A stretch of 64,000 nucleotides of DNA from Thalassoglobus neptunius (GTDB lineage Bacteria; Planctomycetota; Planctomycetia; Planctomycetales; Planctomycetaceae). This document shows, piece by piece, positions 1-8,861 of the stretch. How positions within the stretch are numbered: the stretch's first letter is position 1; each line of letters starts with the position of its first letter. The DNA is taken from NCBI RefSeq assembly GCF_007859735.1, contig NZ_SIHI01000001.1, positions 584,010 to 648,009 of the forward strand, given 5' to 3'. Under the pieces are notes generated by a model that saw only the letters and a list, made by a program, of their open reading frames with translations, had not been told where the DNA came from and searched no databases. Made by a program: the position numbers and the translations under genes.

Positions 1-129
1 CACCAAATCGAGCGAAGCCATGATCTATGTGGCTTCCATTGGTCGCATGCTCCGCCGCTTAGCTCCTTCACCCAACCAAGCTCCGTTCAAATACCGACTT
101 ACAGCATGAAGAGGATTCCGGATAGGCTC
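1..129. repeat. Half copy of the hairpin element, at window edge
   Basis: These 129 bases are identical, base for base, to the right half of the hairpin element at 8831-9085 (they match 8957-9085). The first base of the window corresponds to the first base of the element's 3-nt loop, so the window starts at the apex of a near-perfect palindrome. The half ends in GGCTC and is followed by TTA (130-132), as is the full copy. The break at the apex is best explained by a contig or scaffold boundary where the assembler could not pass the palindrome. Confidence 0.9.
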
Positions 130-334
130 TTAGCGAGTATCAGCGTTGAACGTTCTTTTAAGTAGGTCTCTTGGTCCATTCTTGTCTTTTGTGGTGTTTC
201 GCTCAAAATGTTGATTCCATCTTATTCGACGGGTACCACATAAAAAGATTTGGCATTACGTCAAAGGAATGGTATTTATCTACTCGGTTTGGTTCTGTCG
301 AGACTCTCCAGGAGTTGATGACGTCTTTGGTTAA

Positions 335-361
335 TAGCCCCGGGTGAGTCACCCGGGGCTA
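335..361 (-). terminator. Hairpin downstream of nrdJ
   Basis: A perfect 13-bp GC-rich inverted repeat with a single-base loop lies about 30 bp beyond the nrdJ stop codon, reading out of nrdJ on the minus strand. There is no run of T after it, so it is either an imperfect intrinsic terminator or a 3'-end stabilising hairpin. The symmetry means it could act in either direction. Confidence 0.5.
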
Positions 362-390
362 AATCGTTGCGTTGAGATTGACGAAGCCGG

Positions 391-3300
391 TTATGAGCAA
401 CCCATGCTGTTGCCGCAGTTGTGGCAGAGATAGCAGTTGCCGTTGCGGCAAGTGATGGCACCGCAGTTGTCGCAGGCGGGGGCGTCCGACTGGAATTCTG
501 CGAACTGGCTGGAACGGTTATTTACATCAAGATTGATGACTTCCAGACTCTGGGCGGTCACTTGCTCGGCAGGTTGCTGACCGTTGGCTGGTGCAGAGCG
601 ATGGCTGTTGCCATTGCTTTCATGGCCGTTGGTGTGCTGACCTTGGGTTTCCTCAGCTGGCTTTGAAGTGTTCGCTCGTTCGAAAACTCGAGCAGCGACC
701 TTTGAAGCGGCGTCCTGTGCTTCTCCCTCTGCGTCGTCATGATGCGAGGGTTTAGTGGGGTTTGCTGATTTGTCGCTGTCGTCCCGTTTCGGAGTGTTCG
801 CTTCGCGATAGCTTTCGATGAAAGTGATTCCGAGCCACCGAAAGATGTAGTCGACCACGCTCTTCGCGACCGGGATGTCCGGGTTCGTCGTCCATCCTGA
901 AGGCTCAAACCGAGCGTGACTGAATTTGTTCACAAGGGCATCGAGCGGCACTCCGAACTGAAGTGCGAGCGACGTTTCTGTGCCGATCACATCCATGAGA
1001 CCACCAATCGTCGACCCTTCTTTGGCCATGACGATAAAGAGTTCTCCGGGGGAACCGTCTTCGAAGAGGCCGACGGTGATGTACCCTTCGTGTCCTCCGA
1101 CATTGAATTTGTGGGTGATCGATTGCCGGGTGTCCGGGAGCCGTCTGCGTTTCGGCCGGTCGGACGATCCAGCTTTGCGATCGCCTTCTTTCTTGGTGGC
1201 GAGAGGTTGGCTCTGCTTGGAACCATCGCGATAGATCGCAAGCGCTTTGAGTCCCAGCTTCCAACCTTCGATGTAGGCGTTCTCGATGTCTTCTACTGTG
1301 GAGTTGGAAGGCATGTTGACTGTCTTGGAAATGGCTCCCGAGAGGAACGGCTGGGCAGCGGCCATCATGCCGACGTGTCCACGCCAGTGAATCGAGCGGC
1401 TGCCGTTGGCTGGCTTGAATGCACAGTCAAAGACGGGGAGGTGATCGTCCTTGAGTCCCGGAGCCCCTTCGATGGTTTCGTTTTCCTCGAGGTATTCCAG
1501 AATCCCTTTGATTTCCGGCTCATCGTATCCGAGAACCTGCAGCGAGTGAGGAACCGTCTGATTGACGATTTTCATCATTCCGCCGCCGGCGAGTTGCTTG
1601 TACTTGATGAGAGCGATGTCCGGTTCGATGCCGGTGGTATCGCAGTCCATCATAAAGGCAATTGTTCCAGTCGGAGCGAGAACCGTCGCTTGAGCGTTGC
1701 GGTAACCGTTCTGTCGGCCCAGTTGCAGGCATTCGTTCCAGACTTGTCGGGCTGCATCTTGCAGATAGGAAGGGCAGGACGGGTCGATTTTCTCGACAGC
1801 ATTGCGATGCATCTGCATGACGTTGAGCATCGGTTGTTCGTTGTCGCGGTAACCTGCGAACGGACCAACGTTCCCCGCGATCTCTGCCGAGGTGCGATAA
1901 CCTTCTCCATTGAGAATCGCAGTCAACGCTCCACAAATTCCGCGTCCAGCGTCGCTGTCGTAAGGAATCCCCATCGACATCAACAAGCTGCCGAGGTTGG
2001 CATATCCGAGGCCGAGCGGACGATAGAGATGGGAGTTCTCAGCGATGGCAGGAGTTGGATAACTTGCGTGATCGACGAGAATTTCCTGAGCGGTGATGAA
2101 GATCGAACAGGCTCTTCGGAAGCGTTCGACATCGAAGGAACCGTCTGGTCGCATCATCTTCTTGAGGTTGATGCTCGACAGGTTGCAGGCGGTGTCGTCG
2201 AGGAACATGTATTCAGAACATGGGTTCGATGCATTGATCGGACCGGAGTTCTTGCAGGTGTGCCAGCGGTTGATCGTGGTGTCGTACTGGACACCGGGGT
2301 CTCCGCACTGCCACGTTCCTTCGGCCATCGCCCGGAGGATTTCTCGGGCTTTGTAGGTCGGCCCCTCTTTGGTGGGATCGGTGACCCAGCGAGTCGTCCA
2401 GTCTGAGTCGTTTTCGATAGACTGCATGAACTCGTCGCTGAGGCGAACGGAGAGGTTCGCGTTCTGGAACATGATCGACGAGTACGCTTCTCCGTTGAAG
2501 TTCGAATCGTATTCGCCGCTGGAGATAAGCGTGTGGGCTTTCTTTTCTTCTTTGGACTTACATTGAATGAAGTCCATGACGTCCGGATGCCAGTCTTTGA
2601 TCGACTGCATTTTGGCTGCTCGGCGAGTCTTTCCTCCGGACTTCACAACAGCTGCGATCTGATCGTAAACCCGCATGAAGGAAAGCGGTCCTGAAGGAGT
2701 TCCTCCCCCGGAGAGTTTTTCGCGAGAGCTGCGGATGGTGGAAAGGTCGGTGCCGGTTCCTGATCCGAACTTGAAGAGCATCGCTTCGGAAGTCGCGAGT
2801 CGCATGATGCCGTCCATCGAGTCTTCGACGGACTGAATGAAACATGCGGACGCCTGTGGGTATTCGTAAGGAGTTTCCGGACGCTCGATCCGCTTCGTGT
2901 TCGGATCGAAGTGATAGTTCCCCTGAGAGCCTTTCACTCCGTATTCATGAAACAGGCCAACGTTGAACCAGACCGGGGAGTTGAAGGAACCGTGCTGGTG
3001 TGTGCAGAGCCAGGCGAGTTCGCGGTAGAAGTTTTCTCCATCCTCAGGAGAAGCAAAGTATCCGTCTTGAATTCCCCAGTTGGCGATCGTTCGGGCCACG
3101 CGATAGATGACCTGTCGAACACTGGTTTCGCGTTCTGGCGTCCCCGGTTCTCCGAAAAAGTATTTTGAGACGACAACATTCGTTGCCAACGCAGACCAAC
3201 TGGACGGAACGAGGCATTCGTTCTGTTCGAACAGAACTCCGCCGTTTTCGTCTTTGATCTGGGCTGAACGTGGAACCCAATTGACAGTTTCAAAGGGGTC

Positions 3301-3399
3301 GGCGCCGGCGGGACAGAAATAAGGATCGACACGCAATCCCTTCACTCCAGCACCCTGAAAGTTCGTCTGCGACACCGTCATTCCTTCTGAATTGTGCAT
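391..3399 (-). CDS. nrdJ: Vitamin B12-dependent (class II) ribonucleotide reductase
   Basis: Reduces ribonucleotides to deoxyribonucleotides with adenosylcobalamin as radical source. About 1002 residues, the usual size of the long bacterial NrdJ group. An NPCSE active-site motif sits near residue 393, followed by DDTACNLSSINL. A TSCPD-type region (SPGELFIVMAKEGSTIGG) lies near residue 800, then a low-complexity linker, and the protein ends in a Cys-rich zinc-ribbon-like tail (CDNCGAITCRNGNCYLCHNC). The ATG at 3399 is chosen because AGAGG precedes it by six bases. A non-ATG start 15 bases upstream and an ATG at 3381 are possible but have poorer ribosome sites. Two NrdR-type boxes lie upstream at 3634-3680. 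Confidence 0.95.
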   Translation of the reverse strand: MHNSEGMTVSQTNFQGAGVKGLRVDPYFCPAGADPFETVNWVPRSAQIKDENGGVLFEQNECLVPSSWSALATNVVVSKYFFGEPGTPERETSVRQVIYRVARTIANWGIQDGYFASPEDGENFYRELAWLCTHQHGSFNSPVWFNVGLFHEYGVKGSQGNYHFDPNTKRIERPETPYEYPQASACFIQSVEDSMDGIMRLATSEAMLFKFGSGTGTDLSTIRSSREKLSGGGTPSGPLSFMRVYDQIAAVVKSGGKTRRAAKMQSIKDWHPDVMDFIQCKSKEEKKAHTLISSGEYDSNFNGEAYSSIMFQNANLSVRLSDEFMQSIENDSDWTTRWVTDPTKEGPTYKAREILRAMAEGTWQCGDPGVQYDTTINRWHTCKNSGPINASNPCSEYMFLDDTACNLSSINLKKMMRPDGSFDVERFRRACSIFITAQEILVDHASYPTPAIAENSHLYRPLGLGYANLGSLLMSMGIPYDSDAGRGICGALTAILNGEGYRTSAEIAGNVGPFAGYRDNEQPMLNVMQMHRNAVEKIDPSCPSYLQDAARQVWNECLQLGRQNGYRNAQATVLAPTGTIAFMMDCDTTGIEPDIALIKYKQLAGGGMMKIVNQTVPHSLQVLGYDEPEIKGILEYLEENETIEGAPGLKDDHLPVFDCAFKPANGSRSIHWRGHVGMMAAAQPFLSGAISKTVNMPSNSTVEDIENAYIEGWKLGLKALAIYRDGSKQSQPLATKKEGDRKAGSSDRPKRRRLPDTRQSITHKFNVGGHEGYITVGLFEDGSPGELFIVMAKEGSTIGGLMDVIGTETSLALQFGVPLDALVNKFSHARFEPSGWTTNPDIPVAKSVVDYIFRWLGITFIESYREANTPKRDDSDKSANPTKPSHHDDAEGEAQDAASKVAARVFERANTSKPAEETQGQHTNGHESNGNSHRSAPANGQQPAEQVTAQSLEVINLDVNNRSSQFAEFQSDAPACDNCGAITCRNGNCYLCHNCGNSMGCS

Positions 3400-3633
3400 C
3401 GTGCACCTCTCCACTCTGCATCGTTTCTCGTCTCATTCGATCAGCAACGCGCTCATCGAAACGCTCACTACTCAACTCATTACTTACTCACGCCCCCAGA
3501 AGTCAGCTCACGAATTCCATCCGCGCAGCATGAACGCTACTGAATTCTTGTGCAGTGTACGTTCGTGACGTACTTATCATATCGGATGCAAAAAGAACCG
3601 GCAGTGGCCAAACTGGACAGAAATAGGAGATTA

Positions 3634-3680
3634 ACACAATTTATTGTGTAAAGCTCGTCGAGTGACGCAAGATATAGTGA
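3634..3680 (-). promoter_or_regulatory. Tandem NrdR-type boxes upstream of nrdJ
   Basis: Box 1 (3634-3649) reads ACACAATTTATTGTGT, a near-perfect match to the NrdR consensus ACACWATATATWGTGT as I remember it. Box 2 (3665-3680) reads ACGCAAGATATAGTGA, matching 13 of 16 positions. The starts are 31 bp apart, close to three helical turns, which is the usual spacing of paired NrdR boxes. They lie about 235 bp upstream of the nrdJ start. NrdR is the zinc/ATP-cone repressor of ribonucleotide reductase genes; its gene is not in this window. Confidence 0.75.
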
Positions 3681-4022
3681 AGCAAGTGATGGGGTTCAAC
3701 TATAAATTCTCTGTTCAGATTGTCAATTTCGATTGCTCCGCAGCTTCACTTCCGAGAGGCACCGATTGACCAAACTTCAATACTGTGTTGGACTAACGAT
3801 TTCCCAAATCTTTGGAGAATAGATCCAAAGCCGTTAATTCCTCCAAATACCCGATCTTGTTGTTTGTTCTTCTCAGAAACACAAGTCAATGTGTTCGCAC
3901 GAGTTGTGACAAGATGGCGGGAATACCCTAATCGTGCGAGGTCGCGCCGATGTCGCCTCTGAAGATCGATTTTCGAGACCGCATCATCTAGTGGTTAGAG
4001 ACAAACATGCCGGGATTGGGAG
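3681..4022. other. Intergenic, no gene seen
   Basis: Non-coding stretch between the NrdR boxes and the hpnC stop codon. Short open frames here have no ribosome site or recognisable motif. A tRNA-like fragment near 3985-3998 does not fold into a tRNA. Confidence 0.6.
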
Positions 4023-4946
4023 TCATTTGCCGAGGATGCGCCCAGTGAACGACGAGCCAATGCTCTTCAGCAAGGCTTTTGCTGCATGGGCTTTGGTGAT
4101 GACTGGCCGTTGCCGCCAGACGTTGTAGTCGAGCCGGACAATTTCATCGAGAACCATCTGTCCCCCACGCGAAAAGAGGTCCACCACAATTCGCCATCGC
4201 CCGGAAAGTGATCGGATCAATGGTTCCCCGTCAAGAAACAGAGCCCGAGTCCGGTCGACTTCGAACTCGAGCAGTTTCCGAAACTCGGGAGTGAACCGTT
4301 TTTCGTGGAGATCCTCGTCGGCGTACCCGAATCGTTCTCGATCTTCTCGCGGCAGATAGACGCGTCCGATGTCGTGGTCGCGAGAGACGTCCTGCCAGAA
4401 ATTGGCAAGTTGCAGTCCTGTGCAGATGGAATCGGAACTGCGAAGGTTTTCGGGGTGAGGACAACCGATCAGATGGAGGACGATCCGGCCAACCGGATTG
4501 GCACTTCGCCGACAATAGTCTGTTAGTTGAGCGAATGTGTCGTAGCTTTGAATCGACTGGTCCTGCTCGAATGCGGAAATCAGATCGGCGAACGGTTCGA
4601 TCGGGATGGAGAATTTCTCGATCGTTGGTTTGAGAGCCACATAAACGGGGTGGCTGACTTGTCCCTCGTAGCAGCGATGCAGTTCGGCCTTCCACCAACT
4701 GAGGAGTTTCAGCGATTCCTCAGGCGACCCGGTTTCGTCTCCCAAATCGTCTGCCCACCGGCAGAATCCGTAGACATTCGCGAAATGCTGGCGAAGGTCA
4801 CGCGGGACGATTTTGGTCACGACCGGAAAATTCTCGTAATGAGTGGTCGCTAAACGACGGGTGTATTGCTCAGCTTCGAACAAATTGAGCGGTGCGGCGG
4901 TGCCATCCGGGCCCCATTTCTTCAGATCCTCAATCACAGATGACAT
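4023..4946 (-). CDS. hpnC: Squalene-pathway synthase HpnC (trans-isoprenyl diphosphate synthase fold)
   Basis: Member of the phytoene/squalene synthase family. In the HpnCDE route HpnC converts presqualene diphosphate to hydroxysqualene on the way to squalene. The first Asp-rich motif region reads FCRWADDLGDE and the second reads NFWQDVSRDHDIGRVYLP, both typical of HpnC. The 307 residues from ATG 4946 are normal for the family. The frame stays open upstream through ATG 4958 to a GTG at 4973, but the GTG lies inside the terminator of the upstream small gene (4959-4986), so a start at 4946 or 4958 is preferred. HpnD and HpnE are not in the window. Confidence 0.85.
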   Translation of the reverse strand: MSSVIEDLKKWGPDGTAAPLNLFEAEQYTRRLATTHYENFPVVTKIVPRDLRQHFANVYGFCRWADDLGDETGSPEESLKLLSWWKAELHRCYEGQVSHPVYVALKPTIEKFSIPIEPFADLISAFEQDQSIQSYDTFAQLTDYCRRSANPVGRIVLHLIGCPHPENLRSSDSICTGLQLANFWQDVSRDHDIGRVYLPREDRERFGYADEDLHEKRFTPEFRKLLEFEVDRTRALFLDGEPLIRSLSGRWRIVVDLFSRGGQMVLDEIVRLDYNVWRQRPVITKAHAAKALLKSIGSSFTGRILGK

Positions 4947-4958
4947 ACGCTCGACCAT

Positions 4959-4986
4959 AAAAAAAGGACGCACTGTTCGTGCGTCC
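4959..4986 (-). terminator. Rho-independent terminator of the 32-aa protein gene
   Basis: Stem GGACGCAC/GTGCGTCC with a five-base loop, followed on the minus strand by seven T. It lies 54 bp past the stop of the small basic protein gene and immediately before the hpnC start, insulating the two genes. Confidence 0.9.
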
Positions 4987-5039
4987 CTGTTTTCTGAATA
5001 TCCGTTCAGATGCAGCAGCTTTGTCTCAGGTTGCTTACC

Positions 5040-5138
5040 CTAAGTCTTGATCATCTTTCGCTTTGCGCGACGAGCCTGTGCACTGGCCGGACGTTTTCCG
5101 TGATTCGCTTTCTTCAGTTTTCGCTGTGTTTTTGCCAT
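5040..5138 (-). CDS. Small basic protein, 32 aa, candidate bL37-like ribosomal protein
   Basis: Encodes 32 residues, nearly half of them Lys or Arg, with no acidic residue. The centre reads KKANHGKRPAS. I remember an ANHGKRPN core from the about 24-residue actinobacterial 50S protein bL37, so a ribosomal role is plausible but unproven. The gene is a complete unit: a promoter with TATAAT at 5206-5211, a roughly 60-base leader, the frame, and a strong terminator at 4959-4986. The ribosome site is weak (GAGTGAG before ATG). It could instead be an unrelated nucleic-acid-binding peptide. The frame is too short for usual ORF cut-offs. Confidence 0.75.
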   Translation of the reverse strand: MAKTQRKLKKANHGKRPASAQARRAKRKMIKT

Positions 5139-5205
5139 CGGTTTCTCACTCAGCTAATGATACTTCACCCGTGGAAGGGTGGGATTTGTCGATTTCGAGC
5201 AAAGC

Positions 5206-5234
5206 ATTATAGACGCTCTTCAACAATTTGAAAA
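5206..5234 (-). promoter_or_regulatory. Sigma70-type promoter of the 32-aa protein gene
   Basis: On the minus strand a consensus -10 TATAAT (5206-5211) lies 17 bp from TTTTCA (5229-5234), a fair -35. The predicted transcript start is near 5199, giving a leader of about 60 bases that contains a small CACCC/GGGTG hairpin. Confidence 0.65.
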
Positions 5235-5524
5235 GGAACCCTTTCTGAAGTCGCCGTCAGGCGGTCGGCTTCATTCGCTGTTTTCGACCGATGAATTTTC
5301 GGAGGGCCGAATGTTCGACTTCGTGCGAATCGATTGGCTTGTTCAACGACGATGAGTGATCGGCAAAGCAATTTCGGAAAACAAAAAGACAAAGAAACAT
5401 CGAAGAGTAGAAAGTCCGGCCCATTGAATGTGGTTGATGAGAGGCCAGTACGAAAGATGACCTATCAATCTGAGAGCGTTCTCAGAGCGATAGGTCACTG
5501 GTTTTAAGAACTGGTTGGTGAGGG
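5235..5524. other. Intergenic, no gene seen
   Basis: Spacer between the DJ-1 family gene and the promoter of the small basic protein gene. No convincing frame or repeat is visible. Confidence 0.5.
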
Positions 5525-6091
5525 TCACGCGGTCTGGGCTGCGTGTTTTCCCTCGCTGAATTCTTCGATCGCTTTTTGACAGAAAGCTGGGAGGTCGTCT
5601 GGATTGCGGCTGGTGACGAGACCTTCATCGCAGACACATTCTTCGTCGACCCAGTGTGCTCCGGCGTTTTTCAAGTCTGTTTTGAGGCTGGGCCAGGAAG
5701 TAACTTTTCTGTCGAGGACAACATCGGCTTCGATTAGTGTCCAAAGTCCGTGACAAATGGCAGCGACGGGTTTGCCTTGGTCGAAGAAGTCTCGGACGAA
5801 TTGAACGGAGTCTTCGTCCATTCGAAGTGAGTCGGGATTGGCGACTCCGCCGGGAAGAACGAGTCCATCAAAGTTTTCAGCTGCGACCGATCGAACGTTT
5901 TCGTCGACCGTGAAGAGATCCCCTTTTTCGTCGTGGTTCATTCCCTGAATTTTTCCATCTTTCGGGGAAACGAGCACGACGTTCGCTCCGGCTTCCTGAA
6001 TGGCTTCCCATGGTTTTGTGAGTTCGACCTGTTCGAAACCATCGGTGGCCAGGAACGCGATTTTCTTGTTGTGCAGTGGCTGATCAGCCAT
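5525..6091 (-). CDS. DJ-1/PfpI family protein (type-1 glutamine amidotransferase-like)
   Basis: 188 residues of the PfpI/YhbO/DJ-1 superfamily, often annotated as protein deglycase or general stress protein. The nucleophile elbow AAICHGLWTL supplies the reactive Cys near residue 104, and LPGGVANPD and the N-terminal KIAFLATDGFEQVEL strand are characteristic. The frame runs open far upstream, but ATG 6091 is chosen because AGGAGG precedes it with ideal spacing. It acts in the cytosol and its substrate cannot be read from sequence. Transcribed away from the CheB-CheR gene. Confidence 0.9.
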   Translation of the reverse strand: MADQPLHNKKIAFLATDGFEQVELTKPWEAIQEAGANVVLVSPKDGKIQGMNHDEKGDLFTVDENVRSVAAENFDGLVLPGGVANPDSLRMDEDSVQFVRDFFDQGKPVAAICHGLWTLIEADVVLDRKVTSWPSLKTDLKNAGAHWVDEECVCDEGLVTSRNPDDLPAFCQKAIEEFSEGKHAAQTA

Positions 6092-6458
6092 TTGTGGTCC
6101 TCCTGAGGGTTGAAGTGGGGTTTTGTCCCGGATATTTCGAGGGATCGACGAATGGATGTCTGTCCACGCCGAATCCCTGTGAACTCGTGTTGATTGGAAG
6201 AAGTCTTCGGGACATTCCTGAAGAGAGTTCGGTAGCAATTCGAATGCCGGAAATCTCTGACCCTCGTAAACTGGTTCCATTGGTGAAGAGATTTGGACCT
6301 GTAGCGGTGTCTTCGAAGCTGTGCGATTTCGAAAATGTGTGGAGATTGGAATTATCGTTCGACAGGAACGATTGACGTGATTTCCGGGACAGTAGAGACT
6401 CGTTTGAAGAAAGCAGAATGTCAGTGCCTCTTTTAAAACGTTCAGAAGGTCACCCTGA
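6092..6458. other. Divergent promoter region
   Basis: Spacer between two genes transcribed away from each other; it must hold both promoters. I could not assign clear -35/-10 pairs. Confidence 0.4.
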
Positions 6459-8861
6459 ATGAGTGCGGAGCAATTGCACGCAAGCGCGTCTCGTCCGTTA
6501 GTCGTAGGCATTGGAGCCTCGGTCGACGGAGTCGATGCTATATGCGAGTTGCTTTCGGCTCTTGGTGAATCTCCCGTTCTGGCCGTGCTGATCGCGGGGC
6601 AATTGGAATCGGAAGGTTTCGCGAACCTAGCTTCAAAGATTGCTGACGCGACTTCCATGAAAGTCGTCAAAGTGAGGCAACCCGAGCCGTTGTCAGGAAA
6701 CACGGTCTATCTGTCTGGCAAGAATGACGGGCTGCGATCCTCGACGGACGAAGTTCTCTCTGGGCCGGCTGAGGAAGCTGGGAATTCCGGAGTGATTGAC
6801 CAGTTGTTCCATTCGATCGCTCTCAGTCATGGAGATCATGGCGTTGGAGTTGTTCTTGCTGGGCTGGGTAGTGATGGAGCACTCGGTCTGAAAGAAATCA
6901 GTGACTTTGGCGGTGTGACTTTTGCGCAGTCTCAGGCGACTGCCGATTCTGAGGGGATACCACGCAGTGCGGCCGACATCGGGATTGCCGATCACGTTCT
7001 TGCTCCTGAGGAGATTGCAGCCGAGCTTCTGAAATATCGGCGGCACTTCGTCGACATCGAACGAGACGGCCGGGCAATACATTTACATGAAGAGGTGAGA
7101 GATTCACTCCCTGATCTTTGTGAAGCTCTTCAGCAAGCGACCGGCCACGATTTCCAGCATTATAAATCGAGCACGCTGATTCGACGGATACAGCGACGCA
7201 TTCATGTTCTCAAGTTGAACACTGCGGATGAGTATCTCGGATACGTTCAGCACCACTCCGAAGAGGCACAGGTCCTGTTTCGGGAACTCCTGATCGGGGT
7301 TACAAGTTTCTTCCGTGACCCGGATGCGTTTGAGGCTCTGCGAACAGAGGTTATTCCCTCACTCTTCGAGGGGCGGAGTCCTGAGGATCCGGTCAGAATT
7401 TGGGTGGCTGGCTGCGCCAACGGTTCCGAAGCGTATTCGATGGCGATCCTGTGTCAGGAAGTGTTGCGGGAGACTAATTCCACGTGTCGCGTGCAGATTT
7501 TTGCGACAGACATCGATTCACGGGCGCTCAATATCGCAAGAAATGGTGTTTATCCATTGGGGATCGCCGAACAGGTTTCGCCCGAGCGTTTGAAACGGTT
7601 TTTCGTCCGGCGAGGGAATCAATTCCATGTCTGCAAGGAAGTGCGAGATCACGTTTTATTTTCGTCTCACAATCTGATCAGCGATCCGCCGTTTTCTCGA
7701 ATGGATCTGATCTCCTGCCGAAATCTGCTGATCTATCTGGGATCGCATTTACAGGAGAAGTTGTTTTCCGTCTTTCACTACTCGTTGAGGCCGGGAGGGT
7801 ATTTGTTCCTCGGTCCGAGTGAGTCAATGACGTCGCACGGCGATCTCTTCCGCAGCGTGAGCGTGAAACATCGGATCTCGCAGCGGAAAGGGGCATCGAC
7901 CCGGCCAACACCGACATCACGCGCTCCCTCAGTGGAGAATTCGAGTCAACGGTCATCGCGAGAAGGGACGGAACATCCGGTCGACCTGACCGAAATGGCT
8001 CAGCGGATCGTGTTGGACGAGTTCGCTCCGAAGTACGCCGTGATCGATGAATACGGGCAGATCCTGAACCACTCCGCCGATCTTGAGAAGTACGTGAAGT
8101 TCCAATTCGGGGACTTTCACAACAACCTGGTGAAGATCGTCGATTCCAATCTCCGAATCGGGGTGCGTTCTCTTCTCAAAGAGGCTGTCGAAACGAGTCG
8201 CAAAGTTCAACGCGACGATTTATCGCTTCGCAATGGAGATCTGATTCAGCGCATGATGTTGACGGTTCAGCCGATGCCGCGCCTTGGAGAGAGCGAACCG
8301 ATTTACCTTGTCGTGTTTCATGAAATCGGTTTGCCAGCGACGCTGAACGATGCGGACAATTCGCATTCCCGGCCAGAGAGTGAAGCGGACTCGCTGATCT
8401 TTCATCTCGAACGGGAATTGGAATCCACACGCTTCGATCTCGACCGGTCACTTCAGGATATGGAAGCAGCCAATGAAGAGCTGAAATCTTCCAATGAAGA
8501 ACTCTTGTCGATGAACGAGGAACTTCAGTCAGCGAATGAAGAACTCGAAGCATCGAAGGAAGAGATTCGAGAGGGAAGCCTCGCGCTGCAGCGTGCCAAC
8601 ACCGATCTGGAGAACCTCCTTCGGAGCACTCAGATTGCCGCGGTCTTTCTCGATGAAGACCTGAATGTTCGAAGTTTTACTCCCGCGATTAAGGAGATCT
8701 ACAGCTTATTGAGTACCGATGTCGGACGTCCGCTTGAGCGTTTTGTTCCGCTAGTCGACGACATGCCCAAGCTTTCCGACTTCCGTCAGATTGAGGAAGA
8801 AGGTGTCGTCGAACACACAATTGTCGCTGAGAGCCTATCCGGAATCCTCTTCATGCTGTAA
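6459..8861 (+). CDS. CheB-CheR-PAS fusion, truncated by hairpin element
   Basis: An 800-residue remnant of a chemotaxis methylesterase/methyltransferase fusion. CheB-like domain about 1-200, CheR domain about 207-480 with AGCANGSEAYS (SAM site, near 315) and NLLIYL, a long Glu-rich coiled coil about 647-710 (NEELKSSNEELLSMNEEL), then the start of a PAS domain from about 715. The authentic sequence stops at residue 790, where the hairpin element begins at 8831. The last ten residues (ESLSGILFML) and the stop are read from the element. Intact relatives continue with the rest of the PAS domain and often a histidine kinase; no such remainder follows the element. The CheB part looks inactive: GASVDG replaces GASAGG, and GQL stands where a catalytic QHL is expected. 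Confidence 0.85.
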   Translation: MSAEQLHASASRPLVVGIGASVDGVDAICELLSALGESPVLAVLIAGQLESEGFANLASKIADATSMKVVKVRQPEPLSGNTVYLSGKNDGLRSSTDEVLSGPAEEAGNSGVIDQLFHSIALSHGDHGVGVVLAGLGSDGALGLKEISDFGGVTFAQSQATADSEGIPRSAADIGIADHVLAPEEIAAELLKYRRHFVDIERDGRAIHLHEEVRDSLPDLCEALQQATGHDFQHYKSSTLIRRIQRRIHVLKLNTADEYLGYVQHHSEEAQVLFRELLIGVTSFFRDPDAFEALRTEVIPSLFEGRSPEDPVRIWVAGCANGSEAYSMAILCQEVLRETNSTCRVQIFATDIDSRALNIARNGVYPLGIAEQVSPERLKRFFVRRGNQFHVCKEVRDHVLFSSHNLISDPPFSRMDLISCRNLLIYLGSHLQEKLFSVFHYSLRPGGYLFLGPSESMTSHGDLFRSVSVKHRISQRKGASTRPTPTSRAPSVENSSQRSSREGTEHPVDLTEMAQRIVLDEFAPKYAVIDEYGQILNHSADLEKYVKFQFGDFHNNLVKIVDSNLRIGVRSLLKEAVETSRKVQRDDLSLRNGDLIQRMMLTVQPMPRLGESEPIYLVVFHEIGLPATLNDADNSHSRPESEADSLIFHLERELESTRFDLDRSLQDMEAANEELKSSNEELLSMNEELQSANEELEASKEEIREGSLALQRANTDLENLLRSTQIAAVFLDEDLNVRSFTPAIKEIYSLLSTDVGRPLERFVPLVDDMPKLSDFRQIEEEGVVEHTIVAESLSGILFML

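Noticed and set aside
1-129. Hairpin telomere of a linear replicon, because the window starts at a palindrome apex
   Set aside because: The same palindrome occurs internally at 8831-9085 with ordinary genes on both sides; a repeated element with an assembly break explains both.
916-2406. 496-residue plus-strand frame
   Set aside because: It lies wholly inside nrdJ on the other strand, whose protein is clearly conserved; the long antisense frame follows from codon bias.
3595-3640. GCCACTG on the minus strand upstream of nrdJ, as in cobalamin riboswitches
   Set aside because: The other conserved riboswitch blocks and B12 box are missing, and the region upstream is occupied by the NrdR boxes.
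3981-4060. tRNA-like start (ATCATCTAGTGGTTAGAG) resembling a Glu/Asp tRNA D-arm
   Set aside because: No matching acceptor stem, anticodon arm or T-arm (GTTCRA) follows at the right distance, and the sequence runs into the end of hpnC.
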